Of a stretch of DNA of 64,000 nucleotides, positions 57,218 to 64,000 are shown one piece after another. Under the pieces are notes generated by a model, which saw only the letters and a program-made list of their open reading frames with translations, searched no databases and was not told the origin of the DNA. Position numbers and translations under genes: made by a program. Source of the DNA: Prochlorococcus sp. AG-363-L02. GTDB lineage: Bacteria; Cyanobacteriota; Cyanobacteriia; PCC-6307; Cyanobiaceae. The DNA lies in the NCBI GenBank assembly GCA_003280185.1, contig QCFP01000002.1:1-64000 (forward strand). Reading direction: 5' to 3'. Every line of letters begins with the position of its first letter. Position 1 is the stretch's first letter.

Positions 57218-58327
57218 GTGACTGATCAACCTAAGGAAGAAAGGAGCGAGAAAACACGAAGGCAATGGTTAGAGGTAATAGATCGATGGGAGAAAATGAT
57301 TGCCAAAAGATCTGCTGATCCTGAGTTTCCTTCTGAAAAGTTGGATGAAATTAAAGAAGAGTTCAAAAAATGGGAAGTGTTTAAGGAGAGGATCGAAAAT
57401 GGCTATACACCTCCAAACCCACCCATAAGGGGATATAGAAGAAGTACGGACGGCAAAAGCTGGCGTCCGATGACTGAAGAGGAAGCCGATGAAACGGATC
57501 GCATTTTATTGGACCCGGACACATTGGTAACTACTGAGCCCACAGATGAAGACGAATATTTAGCAGGGGAAGAAAAGGAAGAGGATCTTTTCAAAGAGGG
57601 CGATGTTGGTGACTATTTGGACGATTACTTTGACCCTAATAAACCCCTCCCTCCAGGGATCAAGATCGATCCCTTGCCTGGAGAAGAGGCAAAACTTTCA
57701 CCTTCTAAAGCAAAAGCTCTTATTGAAAAAGCCGAACGAGCAAGTCAGAAGCTGAAAGACAAAAAGAAGCTTCCTCGTTACGTATACCCGCTGGGGTTGT
57801 TGTTGGCATTACTACCTACCTCCCATCCTCTTGTTGGCTTGGCATGGGTATTCGTCATTTTCCTCCCCATGCTTGGGCATCCAAGATATTTCAATGGCAA
57901 TTTTAAGGAGAACAGATTCTACGAAATACATAGATACGCCAACCATCCAATCGCTAAAAATAAAGAGCAAGCAATCGAGATTTGTAATTCAGAGATAGCT
58001 AAAGAGATAGCAGAAGGGCTAACTAATGAGGGCGCAATAGTAGAAGTAATTAGCTCTAAATGTTTTCACGCCGGAACTACTAAACATCTCTTTAGTAAAA
58101 GCCTGAATCTTGAACCAGGCGAAATATGTTCGGTAAATGGTTCAATCAAAACCCTAGAAGAGCGATTGATTCCAGATTCTCTAAGCGTTGGAGATCCCAA
58201 TTGGAACAAGCCAAAAGTTAAAACCATCCCGAATCAAGGAGGTATCTTTTATGAATGTAGAAAACCAGATGCACTAAGGAATAGGAATTGGTGGAGTCCC
58301 AAATTTGGATTAAAAATTGTGGATTAA
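57218..58327 (+). CDS. Unknown 369-residue protein with acidic linker and membrane hairpin
   Basis: An excellent AGGAGG lies 8 bp before GTG 57218. Residues 1-60 form a charged helix (EEFKKWEVFKERIENGYTPP); 65-190 are acidic and proline-rich; about 188-222 hold a hydrophobic pair (YPLGLLLALLPTSHPLVGLA, WVFVIFLPML). The C-terminal 140 residues include KEQAIEICNSEIAKEIAEGL and SVNGSIKTLEERL. I know no family. It lies between the two direct repeats and is 3 bp upstream of the DUF1810 gene. Confidence 0.8.
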   Translation: MTDQPKEERSEKTRRQWLEVIDRWEKMIAKRSADPEFPSEKLDEIKEEFKKWEVFKERIENGYTPPNPPIRGYRRSTDGKSWRPMTEEEADETDRILLDPDTLVTTEPTDEDEYLAGEEKEEDLFKEGDVGDYLDDYFDPNKPLPPGIKIDPLPGEEAKLSPSKAKALIEKAERASQKLKDKKKLPRYVYPLGLLLALLPTSHPLVGLAWVFVIFLPMLGHPRYFNGNFKENRFYEIHRYANHPIAKNKEQAIEICNSEIAKEIAEGLTNEGAIVEVISSKCFHAGTTKHLFSKSLNLEPGEICSVNGSIKTLEERLIPDSLSVGDPNWNKPKVKTIPNQGGIFYECRKPDALRNRNWWSPKFGLKIVD

Positions 58328-58330
58328 AAA

Positions 58331-59113
58331 ATGACTAATGGTTCCTTTGATTGGTTTCAAAGGCTTGGCCTTTCTAAGAAGAAAGTTTCCCGAGCCGAAA
58401 TGAAACGCTTACTGTTTTCACTACTGGGATTGTTGAAGGGTCGTAAGGCTGCCATGACTAGTAATCCATATCGAGATGGGATAGGTGGTTGGGAATTAGT
58501 TATGCATTGTGATTGCGATCCAGAGGACGATCCTCCATATTTCGATGTTTGGGAGCACAAAGATGGTCGTAGAGCCTGCATTTGGGAACACAAAGATGGA
58601 CCTAGAGCCTGTGAAGGCCCTGGATTCTCCGATGCCACTGATTTGGAATCGCTTCTAATTCAGGTAAAAAGAAGAGAAGAAATGAAAAATCGACTGGAAA
58701 TCTTTCACAAAGCTCAGAATCTTGGCAAACCTAGTGCTTTTCAAATTGCCATCACCGAACTTCAATCAGGTCAAAAACAAAGCCATTGGATGTGGTTTGT
58801 TCTTCCACAGTTAGAAGAACTCGGCTCCTCGAAAATGTCTAAGGACTATGGGATTAAGGATCTAGAAGAAGCGAAGCTTTATTTAACTGATCCTCTTTTA
58901 AAGAAAAGGCTTCTAAATGTGATCGAAGTGATTCAAAAACAACTTAAAGACCCAAAGATGAATCTGTCGAAACTAATGGGTAGCGAATTAGATGCAACTA
59001 AAACAATTAGTAGCCTCACATTGTTTGCGTGTGCTGGGCTTCCAATTCATTCGTTCTTAGAAGATCAACTTGGAGGGCTTTGTAAGCGGACTTTGGAACT
59101 TATTGATTTATGA
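58331..59113 (+). CDS. Two-part protein: novel N-terminus with tandem repeat + DUF1810
   Basis: Residues about 118-258 match DUF1810 (LEIFHKAQNLGKPSAFQIAI; SGQKQSHWMWFVLPQLEELG; YGIKDLEEAKLYLTDPLLKK), a small helical family of unknown function usually found alone. The N-terminal 115 residues are unfamiliar, with an acidic CDCDPEDDPPYFD and two tandem copies of WEHKDGxRAC. It starts at ATG 58331, 3 bp after the preceding stop, so the pair is an operon. It may be a recent fusion inside the repeat-flanked cassette. Confidence 0.82.
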   Translation: MTNGSFDWFQRLGLSKKKVSRAEMKRLLFSLLGLLKGRKAAMTSNPYRDGIGGWELVMHCDCDPEDDPPYFDVWEHKDGRRACIWEHKDGPRACEGPGFSDATDLESLLIQVKRREEMKNRLEIFHKAQNLGKPSAFQIAITELQSGQKQSHWMWFVLPQLEELGSSKMSKDYGIKDLEEAKLYLTDPLLKKRLLNVIEVIQKQLKDPKMNLSKLMGSELDATKTISSLTLFACAGLPIHSFLEDQLGGLCKRTLELIDL

Positions 59114-59179
59114 GACTCAAAGTCGAAGTCCGAGAAAAAGGAATAGAAACTGATAGCTAATAAGACTATTAATAGCTTG

Positions 59180-59281
59180 CTAGAATTTTGCTAGAATAGA
59201 TTTACGAAGATCGCTCAGATCCATTGGTATCATTGGTTTATAACTGTTCATTAGCCAATACGAGATATTTTTGTCAGCCAT
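59180..59281 (-). pseudogene. Truncated 5' fragment of the EVE gene with new tail
   Basis: The duplicated repeat carries the EVE start codon (ATG 59279-59281) and codons for MADKNISYWLM. Identity to the EVE gene ends at 59247, after which the frame continues 22 more residues (NSYKPMIPMDLSDLRKSILA and KF) to a TAG. It is probably a non-functional remnant of duplication, though promoter and start codon are intact. Confidence 0.7.
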
Positions 59282-59360
59282 TGCGATAAAAGAGGTTAGA
59301 AAGCTAATTGAGGGTTAGAGGCTTGCTGGAATTTTGCTGGAATTTTGGCAAGTTTTCCCT
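59247..59360. repeat. 114-bp direct repeat, copy 2
   Basis: It is about 95% identical to 57015-57128, same orientation, no indels. The right edge lies 23 bp before the stop of the zinc-ribbon gene. A related, diverged pair of 11-bp units (TTGCTAGAATT) also lies just outside, at 59177-59197. Together with copy 1 it brackets two genes. The remaining spacer 59114-59246 shows no other gene. Confidence 0.95.
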
Positions 59361-59382
59361 CTCCCTATTTTGACTCATTCCT

Positions 59383-59850
59383 CTAGTTTGAGCTGTTAGT
59401 CCTTTTAAATCCATTTGCTTTCATTGTTTCTTCGAATAATTGTTTCCTATAAGAAGGGCTGTATCTGGCCAATGCCTGTCTCTCATCCCAAAGAGGTGGC
59501 TGCCAAATTCTTTGTCCACACTCAACGCATTGCCACTTTGGTTCCATTCCTGTAATACAACAACCTCCACAAGTAATTTCTCCTGCTTCTTGTGCTCGTT
59601 GAAATTCTGGATCTTTGAAATCAGGTAGTCCGTAGAGAATTTTGGCAAGAGGCCCATGACCGCATATGGGGCATTGGTCGGGTCGTTCAGTACTTATTAT
59701 TCTTTGTTCTTTTGCTCTTATTGCTCGTTGCTCTTCTAACCAGTCAGCGTGGCGTCTCGTTCGGATTGATTGAATAAAGGAACAGCCTGCTTTAGTAAGC
59801 CAGTGAACTAATGAAGCACTATTTCCCTTGAACGAAAGTTTAGAAGTCAT
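59383..59850 (-). CDS. Small zinc-ribbon protein (two CxxC pairs)
   Basis: The 155-residue protein starts at ATG 59850, 11 bp inside the preceding gene; the longer frame is shadow sequence. Cysteine pairs CPICGHG and CVECGQRIW surround LAKILYGLPDFKDPEFQRAQ and GEITCGGCC, a pattern known from small uncharacterised zinc-ribbon proteins in many bacteria. The N-terminus is basic (SIRTRRHADWLEEQRAIRAK). It is last in a four-gene overlapping operon. The function is unknown. Confidence 0.75.
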   Translation of the reverse strand: MTSKLSFKGNSASLVHWLTKAGCSFIQSIRTRRHADWLEEQRAIRAKEQRIISTERPDQCPICGHGPLAKILYGLPDFKDPEFQRAQEAGEITCGGCCITGMEPKWQCVECGQRIWQPPLWDERQALARYSPSYRKQLFEETMKANGFKRTNSSN

Positions 59851-60673
59851 CGTCGTACACCTTGCCTGTTTTTCTAGACCAGCTCCACCTTTTGGCTTCT
59901 CCTTTACAAAGGTCGACCTCAAACCTTTCCATTACCGACCAAGTTCGAGGTTGACTGGTTCCTGCTTTAACTCTCACATTGCATTCGTCCTCATAATCAG
60001 CCATATAACTTGGATTTACACCTGTACCTTTCAGCCGCTTTTTCAGCCTTTTGTCGTACTTCTGGATAACAAGGGTGATTGCCTTGGATTCCAATTCTTC
60101 CTGTAGCTCTTTAGGCTTTCCTCTCATGACTTCCTTGTAATAAGTAAGTAGAACCTTTTTATTTTCATGACCCATCTCTTTACCAGGAGATTGATTCTCT
60201 AGGCATAAAGGTGCCCACTTGTCATAGGGAGAATGATTGACTGATGCCTGTTGAGGTTTCCCTGAAAATTTGCCCATGTTAGATCCGTAATAGACATCTC
60301 TTGGCTCATTCATTTCAGAAGGGTTAGGTGTTTTTCCATAGGCAACCTTCTTCCCTTTGCAATCAGCAAATATCCAGAAGATACTTGCATTGTCAGGCTC
60401 TTTATTACCTGCTCCTCTTATCCCTCCTGGTACATAAACACGTTTTTTAGAGTCCCAGCTATAAGTAGCACTCATAACTTTTACTCTTGTCCAACTTCCT
60501 TCTATCAATACTGGATCAGTTAATTGAAAATGACGAGAGTGACAACCTGTTCCACAGCCATGATAAAAAGTGATGTCATCTTGAACTATGCCATTAAAGG
60601 TATTTGCGGCTTCTTCGTTAGCAAAAGCAGAGGACCCAGTAAGTATTAATAAAAGCAGTAATGGCCTAATCAT
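59840..60673 (-). CDS. Predicted secreted protein (277 aa), unknown
   Basis: A clear signal peptide (MIRPLLLLLILTGSSAFANE; likely cleavage after the Ala in SAFA) is followed by a Cys-containing domain (FYHGCGTGCHSRHFQLTDPV; FWIFADCKGKKVAYGKTPNP) and a basic C-terminus. It should be periplasmic or exported. It overlaps the upstream gene by 8 bp and the zinc-ribbon gene by 11 bp. I know no family; similar small exported proteins are common in picocyanobacterial accessory DNA. Confidence 0.75.
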   Translation of the reverse strand: MIRPLLLLLILTGSSAFANEEAANTFNGIVQDDITFYHGCGTGCHSRHFQLTDPVLIEGSWTRVKVMSATYSWDSKKRVYVPGGIRGAGNKEPDNASIFWIFADCKGKKVAYGKTPNPSEMNEPRDVYYGSNMGKFSGKPQQASVNHSPYDKWAPLCLENQSPGKEMGHENKKVLLTYYKEVMRGKPKELQEELESKAITLVIQKYDKRLKKRLKGTGVNPSYMADYEDECNVRVKAGTSQPRTWSVMERFEVDLCKGEAKRWSWSRKTGKVYDDDF

Positions 60674-61202
60674 TCTTTATGTCCTCTGGCGAGAGTCCCT
60701 TCCATCCCCTGCAGTTCTCTTTGGAGTAGAAAGGGGATGAAGTAGTTGAACATCTTTTGATTGCGTCTTTTAGCAAAGTATCGCTCTCTACCTGATTCAT
60801 CTTTCGATATTTACATTGATATTTGATGATTCCTTTTTTTGATGGTTCTTGGATCCAATTGTCATGCCATAGTTTTGAGGAAGAATATTTGTATGGAACT
60901 AACTTGCTTGCTTTTTCTTTGTAAGGGTAGTGGGACCAATAATAATAAGCATCATCTGAATAGTATTCTTTGGCAGAAAGTGGAAATTTAAATATTGCAG
61001 CGCCATCTCCCCTATCTTTGTAATATCTACCAGGATTAATGATTACCCAGTGGTTTGGCTTTCCATCATCACATTCTAAGTGGATGCCCTCATTTGGATA
61101 TCTATAGATTCCGGCAAGGGCTAGGTTGCTAGATGGTAAGAAGCAAAATGCCACTAGCAATATTTCTGTCAGCCTTTTTTGGTTTTCACTTAATACTCTC
61201 AT
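60666..61202 (-). CDS. Predicted secreted protein (178 aa), unknown
   Basis: Basic N-terminus then hydrophobic stretch (LTEILLVAFCFLPSSNLALA) gives a signal peptide. The mature part is Tyr-rich (KEYYSDDAYYYWSHYPYKEK) with several cysteines (HLECDD, YQCKYRK, RCSTTSS, NCRGWKG) that could form disulfides. The start at ATG 61202 overlaps the previous stop (ATGA). It may act with the next secreted protein; no function is known. Confidence 0.72.
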   Translation of the reverse strand: MRVLSENQKRLTEILLVAFCFLPSSNLALAGIYRYPNEGIHLECDDGKPNHWVIINPGRYYKDRGDGAAIFKFPLSAKEYYSDDAYYYWSHYPYKEKASKLVPYKYSSSKLWHDNWIQEPSKKGIIKYQCKYRKMNQVESDTLLKDAIKRCSTTSSPFYSKENCRGWKGLSPEDIKND

Positions 61203-61489
61203 GCGTCATTCCTTATACCGAAAAGACTCCATAACCTTATAAAGAATCGCCCAAAAGGATTTGATATTTGAAGACATTTTTTTAGCTTTTCTATGTCTTG
61301 CCATCTTTTACTCTTCACTGACTTTGCACCTCTTTCCGCTAATGCCATTTGAACCATGGAATGAAGTTGCTCATCAATTGATGTCTCAATGTTATCGCTC
61401 CAATAGATATCTAATTTATGGAGTTGTCTTGTTGAAAGAGAGTTTGTTCTCTCAAGCCAAATTAGGAAATCGCCAGGTTCTAGACACAT
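61199..61489 (-). CDS. Hypothetical 96-residue protein heading the secreted-protein operon
   Basis: The soluble protein starts at ATG 61489 (MCLEPGDFLIWLERTNSLST) with a helical middle (QLHSMVQMALAERGAKSVKS) and a basic hydrophobic end (NPFGRFFIRLWSLFGIR). No signal peptide is seen. It overlaps the next gene by 4 bp. I do not recognise it. Confidence 0.62.
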   Translation of the reverse strand: MCLEPGDFLIWLERTNSLSTRQLHKLDIYWSDNIETSIDEQLHSMVQMALAERGAKSVKSKRWQDIEKLKKCLQISNPFGRFFIRLWSLFGIRNDA

Positions 61490-61545
61490 AAGAAAATTGA
61501 TTTGATTTGATTAAATTCATTTATGATCGCCTTAATCTGAAATCA

Positions 61546-62514
61546 TTAAGGTGGTTTAGATGAGTTTAGATAAACAGGAAATAATTCACCTTTAAAACCA
61601 AGCCTGAGCATTCTTTGAATCCAAAACCTTTCAGAACACTGGGAATATTTATCTTTCTTTTGGATATTCTCCTTTGCCCATAGTGGCTGGTAATTTCTAA
61701 AATTAAAACATGTAAAAAATTGTTCTTTTTGATTTAAATCAAAGCTCTTACATGGTCTCACATGATCTAGATGCCATCCATTTATATTGTGATTTTCCCA
61801 CTTCATCCCAACTTTAAATTGCTTTCTTATAAACTCTTTAAACTCATTGATGCTACAACCCAAGTATTTCAATGTTCTTTCTTCTTTCTCTAAGCTTTGA
61901 TCTTTAAGTGCAATTAACAAAGTGCTTCTTACTAAATGGATCAGTTTATATGCAGGATCCTCTTTGTATCTTTTGATTTTATATTGAGTGGATCTTTTTC
62001 TCATCTTCTCATATCTCTCTCCACCTTCAGAAATAATCTGATTTGTATAAGTATTTGCAATGACTTTCCTCAACTCTGGATTTTGACTTAACCAATTTCT
62101 TTTTGCTTCTGCTCCAGAACATTTTTTTGAGCAAAAGATTTTATCTTGCTGATAGGATGGAAGAATTAAAAATAATTTCTTGCATTCAGGACATTCTCTA
62201 TATTCTTCTTTTCTTATGATCTCTTGTGCACGTGCTTCTTTAATTGAGGTGTCAATTATCTTTTGCCTGACTTTTATGCATTCTGAGCAATGACCACTGG
62301 ATGTATATCTTGGCGCTAGATGATTATTCTTACATGGGTTGGCATTGAAATACTGAGGTGAATAAGGTTTAACTGTTTTTGCAGATTGACGTGTCACGGG
62401 TAATTTATTCCATTCATTTGGGTATGAGCCATTGGCTTCTAATCTTCTTTTCCTCGATCTTTTTATGTCTAATAGTTTCCTGCTGTGAGAAACTTGCTTA
62501 CAAGTTATTGTCAT
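61546..62514 (-). CDS. HNH endonuclease with additional zinc-binding motifs
   Basis: The 322-residue protein ends with a phage-type HNH core: WHLDHVRPCKSFDL, then FRNYQPLWAKENIQKKDKY (metal-binding His-Asn-Asn variant). Before it lie two zinc modules: CKNNHLAPRYTSSGHCSEC at about residues 61-79 and CPECKK with FCSKKC at about 107-133. The strongly basic middle suits DNA binding. It overlaps the zinc-ribbon gene upstream by 4 bp. A homing-type, phage-remnant or defence nuclease are all possible. Confidence 0.82.
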   Translation of the reverse strand: MTITCKQVSHSRKLLDIKRSRKRRLEANGSYPNEWNKLPVTRQSAKTVKPYSPQYFNANPCKNNHLAPRYTSSGHCSECIKVRQKIIDTSIKEARAQEIIRKEEYRECPECKKLFLILPSYQQDKIFCSKKCSGAEAKRNWLSQNPELRKVIANTYTNQIISEGGERYEKMRKRSTQYKIKRYKEDPAYKLIHLVRSTLLIALKDQSLEKEERTLKYLGCSINEFKEFIRKQFKVGMKWENHNINGWHLDHVRPCKSFDLNQKEQFFTCFNFRNYQPLWAKENIQKKDKYSQCSERFWIQRMLRLGFKGELFPVYLNSSKPP

Positions 62515-62867
62515 TGTCTTACCCCTTTAAAACATTTAGGGCAAACTCTTAAATATTCGGGGTTAATGAATCGATGTCGCCCATTAAGTACATACCCACA
62601 TGATGAGCAACGAAGAATGTAGTTAAACACTCCCCCTTCAACCTCTATTAAATTAGTAACTATCCATCGACCATATTTAGCGCCAATTGAAAACTCTTTA
62701 AGAGGCTTTAACATTACTCCTTTTCTTAGAAATGCATACTTAATCGAGGCTGCTATTTCCTTGTCAATGTTTTTGATGCGTGCAATGGCAAGTTGGAGAT
62801 CTTTTGAAAGAGCCTGATTAGATGCTTGATTACTGGAGGCTTGATCATCTTGGGGCAGTTGATTCAT
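62511..62867 (-). CDS. Zinc-ribbon protein (about 118 aa) upstream of the HNH gene
   Basis: The C-terminus has two CxxC pairs (YILRCSSCGYVLNGRHRF; RVCPKCFKGVRQ) forming a zinc ribbon. The N-terminus is Gln/Ser-rich (PQDDQASSNQASNQALSKDL), then a helix. The start may be ATG 62867 or TTG 62876, which overlaps the previous stop (TTGA). It overlaps the HNH start by 4 bp. Probably a DNA- or RNA-binding accessory to the HNH protein; that is inference. Confidence 0.7.
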   Translation of the reverse strand: MNQLPQDDQASSNQASNQALSKDLQLAIARIKNIDKEIAASIKYAFLRKGVMLKPLKEFSIGAKYGRWIVTNLIEVEGGVFNYILRCSSCGYVLNGRHRFINPEYLRVCPKCFKGVRQ

Positions 62868-62872
62868 GGTCT

Positions 62873-63133
62873 TCAATATTTTTTGTATGAGTCGAATTGA
62901 TAGGCAGTGATTAATACGCCATCAGCTTCAACTGCAATAACTCCACCTTGATCAAGTGCTTTCAGTAGATTTTTCCTTTCCTGATCCAGGTCTTTAAGGA
63001 CTCTGCGGATTTGTTTTTTTCCAAGAATCATTTTGTCCCCTTGCGGGAACCCATAGCGTTGAGCCATCTCTATGGATGATTGGAGGATGCCTCGTTGCTG
63101 GATGCGTGATCCAAAGTGCTTTGTTTTTGCCAT
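62873..63133 (-). CDS. Conserved small protein (86 aa), possibly DUF4258-like
   Basis: The protein (MAKTKHFGSRIQQRGILQSS) has H...R.QQRGI near the N-terminus followed by a short alpha/beta fold ending VIAVEADGVLITAYQFD. This resembles the DUF4258/BrnT-like small RNase-fold proteins of toxin type, but the match is by eye. The start is ATG 63133. It heads the three-gene overlapping operon with the zinc-ribbon and HNH genes. Confidence 0.65.
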   Translation of the reverse strand: MAKTKHFGSRIQQRGILQSSIEMAQRYGFPQGDKMILGKKQIRRVLKDLDQERKNLLKALDQGGVIAVEADGVLITAYQFDSYKKY

Positions 63134-63367
63134 GAAACTAAGTGGCTTGCGAACCTATCGTCTACGAGACTATTGTTATTGGTAGTAAGAGTATGCCAGT
63201 TCTAAAAGCGGCATAGAGCCAAAAGCCTTTAAAAATCGGGATTATTCCCCCCGAGGGCGTCACATTTCTCCTTGTATGGGAATCAAAATTGAATTTAGTT
63301 TTAGTTCTGTTATCATGAGAGTGATCTCATAGCAGATCTATACTTGCAGACGCTTTTGGAGTAATTA
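63134..63367. promoter_or_regulatory. Divergent intergenic region with inverted repeat
   Basis: This 234-bp region separates the leftward HNH operon from the rightward zinc-finger gene and must hold both promoters. It contains ATGAGA-GTGA-TCTCAT (63315-63330), a compact dyad 38 bp before the rightward start and suited to a dimeric repressor. No tRNA or attachment site is recognised. Confidence 0.45.
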
Positions 63368-64000
63368 ATGAATCAAGCTGAGTTTCAGAGACAAGTTGAT
63401 GCTGTGATTCGCTTTGATGAGGAGCAGCCTATGAAAAGACTTTGCGAGATAGCGAAAGAACGAGGCGATAAAGATTCGGTTGTGAAATTGAAGCAGGCAC
63501 TTTTAAAGCTCAAAAAACAGAAGAGGAAAATAAATGAAGTGAATTTTGATCAATTCGCAGATTCAAGCAAAGAACAAATAATTTGCAATCTTTATAAAGA
63601 GACATCTCCACCTCTGGGCTATTTAGCGAAGAAATATAAAATAAAAATACCTGTCATTATAGAAATACTTTCCAGAAACGGAATTCAGGTTGATTCTGAA
63701 AATAGGGATATTAGGCCTGTTGATAAAAGTAGAATAAAAATATTTGATGATTGGTTAACTGAAAACTCCGAATTAAAACTCGGCGAATTTGATGAAGAGC
63801 AATATCGGCTTTCATATGAGATAAATGTTGAATGTAAAAAGGGTCATAAATTCTCATCATCTATCACCAAGCTCAAGCGTAATAAGTCATGTCCTTTTTG
63901 CTCAGGAAAGAAAAACTATCAGGACTATTTAAAACAAAAATCGTCTAATCTTCATACTTACAAATCAAATTTCTCGCTAATTAAACAACAAATAAATCTA
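63368..64000 (+). CDS. Zinc-finger (DUF4379/treble-clef-like) protein, 3' end outside window
   Basis: The frame is open from ATG 63368 to the window edge, 211 residues visible. Residues 1-60 are a charged helical part (QALLKLKKQKRKI); about 75-110 look like a helix-turn-helix (LGYLAKKYKIKIPVIIEILS). Near residue 160 is a treble-clef zinc motif, CKKGHKFSSSITKLKRNKSC followed by PFC. Such motifs occur in tandem in DUF4379 proteins, often joined to nuclease domains. The missing C-terminus may hold the catalytic part. Confidence 0.72.
   Translation, partial: MNQAEFQRQVDAVIRFDEEQPMKRLCEIAKERGDKDSVVKLKQALLKLKKQKRKINEVNFDQFADSSKEQIICNLYKETSPPLGYLAKKYKIKIPVIIEILSRNGIQVDSENRDIRPVDKSRIKIFDDWLTENSELKLGEFDEEQYRLSYEINVECKKGHKFSSSITKLKRNKSCPFCSGKKNYQDYLKQKSSNLHTYKSNFSLIKQQINL

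Noticed and set aside
63134..63367. tRNA or attachment site at the island edge
   Set aside because: No cloverleaf-compatible sequence or tRNA 3' end could be found.

Overview
The window looks like chromosomal DNA of a marine picocyanobacterium, most probably a low-light-adapted Prochlorococcus. The reasons are a split RNA polymerase beta' subunit (rpoC2), a 50-residue high-light-inducible protein, cyanobacteria/plastid-type genes (ycf35, ycf65/PSRP-3, atp1, both b and b' ATP synthase subunits, Ccs1/CcdA cytochrome c assembly), a bioK-type biotin gene, modest GC content and very tight gene packing with many ATGA or GTGA overlaps. The clade assignment is inference; I cannot name the strain.

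Layout. 1-10.3 kb: the 3' part of rpoC2, hli, rlmN, a sodium/solute symporter, a HEAT-repeat protein, a DUF2997/ycf35/ferredoxin cluster, an aldo/keto reductase and rsmG. 10.4-16 kb: a J-domain membrane protein facing a leftward biotin operon bioF-bioK-bioC-bioD-(51-residue membrane protein)-bioA, which covers pimelate-moiety completion to dethiobiotin. 16-27.5 kb: a Ski2-like helicase, fumC, purB, tlyA, glnB (PII), queF, ccs1-ccdA and an ftsW/rodA-family gene. 27.8-35 kb: a methyltransferase and the rightward ATP synthase operon atp1-atpB-atpE-b'-atpF-atpH-atpA-atpG. 35-46 kb: DUF3326, alanine dehydrogenase, an overlapping CNNM/GTPase/nadD/nadE run, pepP, a HAD hydrolase and ycf65. 46-56.5 kb: the second ATP synthase operon (atpD-atpC) plus a small transaldolase, groES-groEL with a CIRCE element and a clear terminator, secG, gpmI, pyrR, an Hsp70-like ATPase, rpoZ, and DUF1818 and DUF2811 genes.

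From about 56.6 kb to the end the character changes to accessory DNA. An EVE-domain gene is followed by a two-gene cassette lying between two 114-bp direct repeats (about 95% identical, no indels), which duplicate the promoter and first codons of the EVE gene. Next comes a leftward, overlapping four-gene operon encoding a small unknown protein, two predicted secreted proteins and a zinc-ribbon protein. Then comes an overlapping three-gene operon (86-residue protein, zinc-ribbon protein, HNH endonuclease) divergent from a zinc-finger/HTH-like gene that runs off the window. This last 7 kb is the best place to look for something undescribed.

Three further points stand out. Perfect hairpins sit in both ATP synthase spacers where subunit stoichiometry changes. 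A 12-bp perfect inverted repeat lies in the pyrR leader. One HAD hydrolase has its catalytic DxD motif upstream of every canonical start codon. No tRNA, rRNA, insertion sequence or CRISPR array was recognised.
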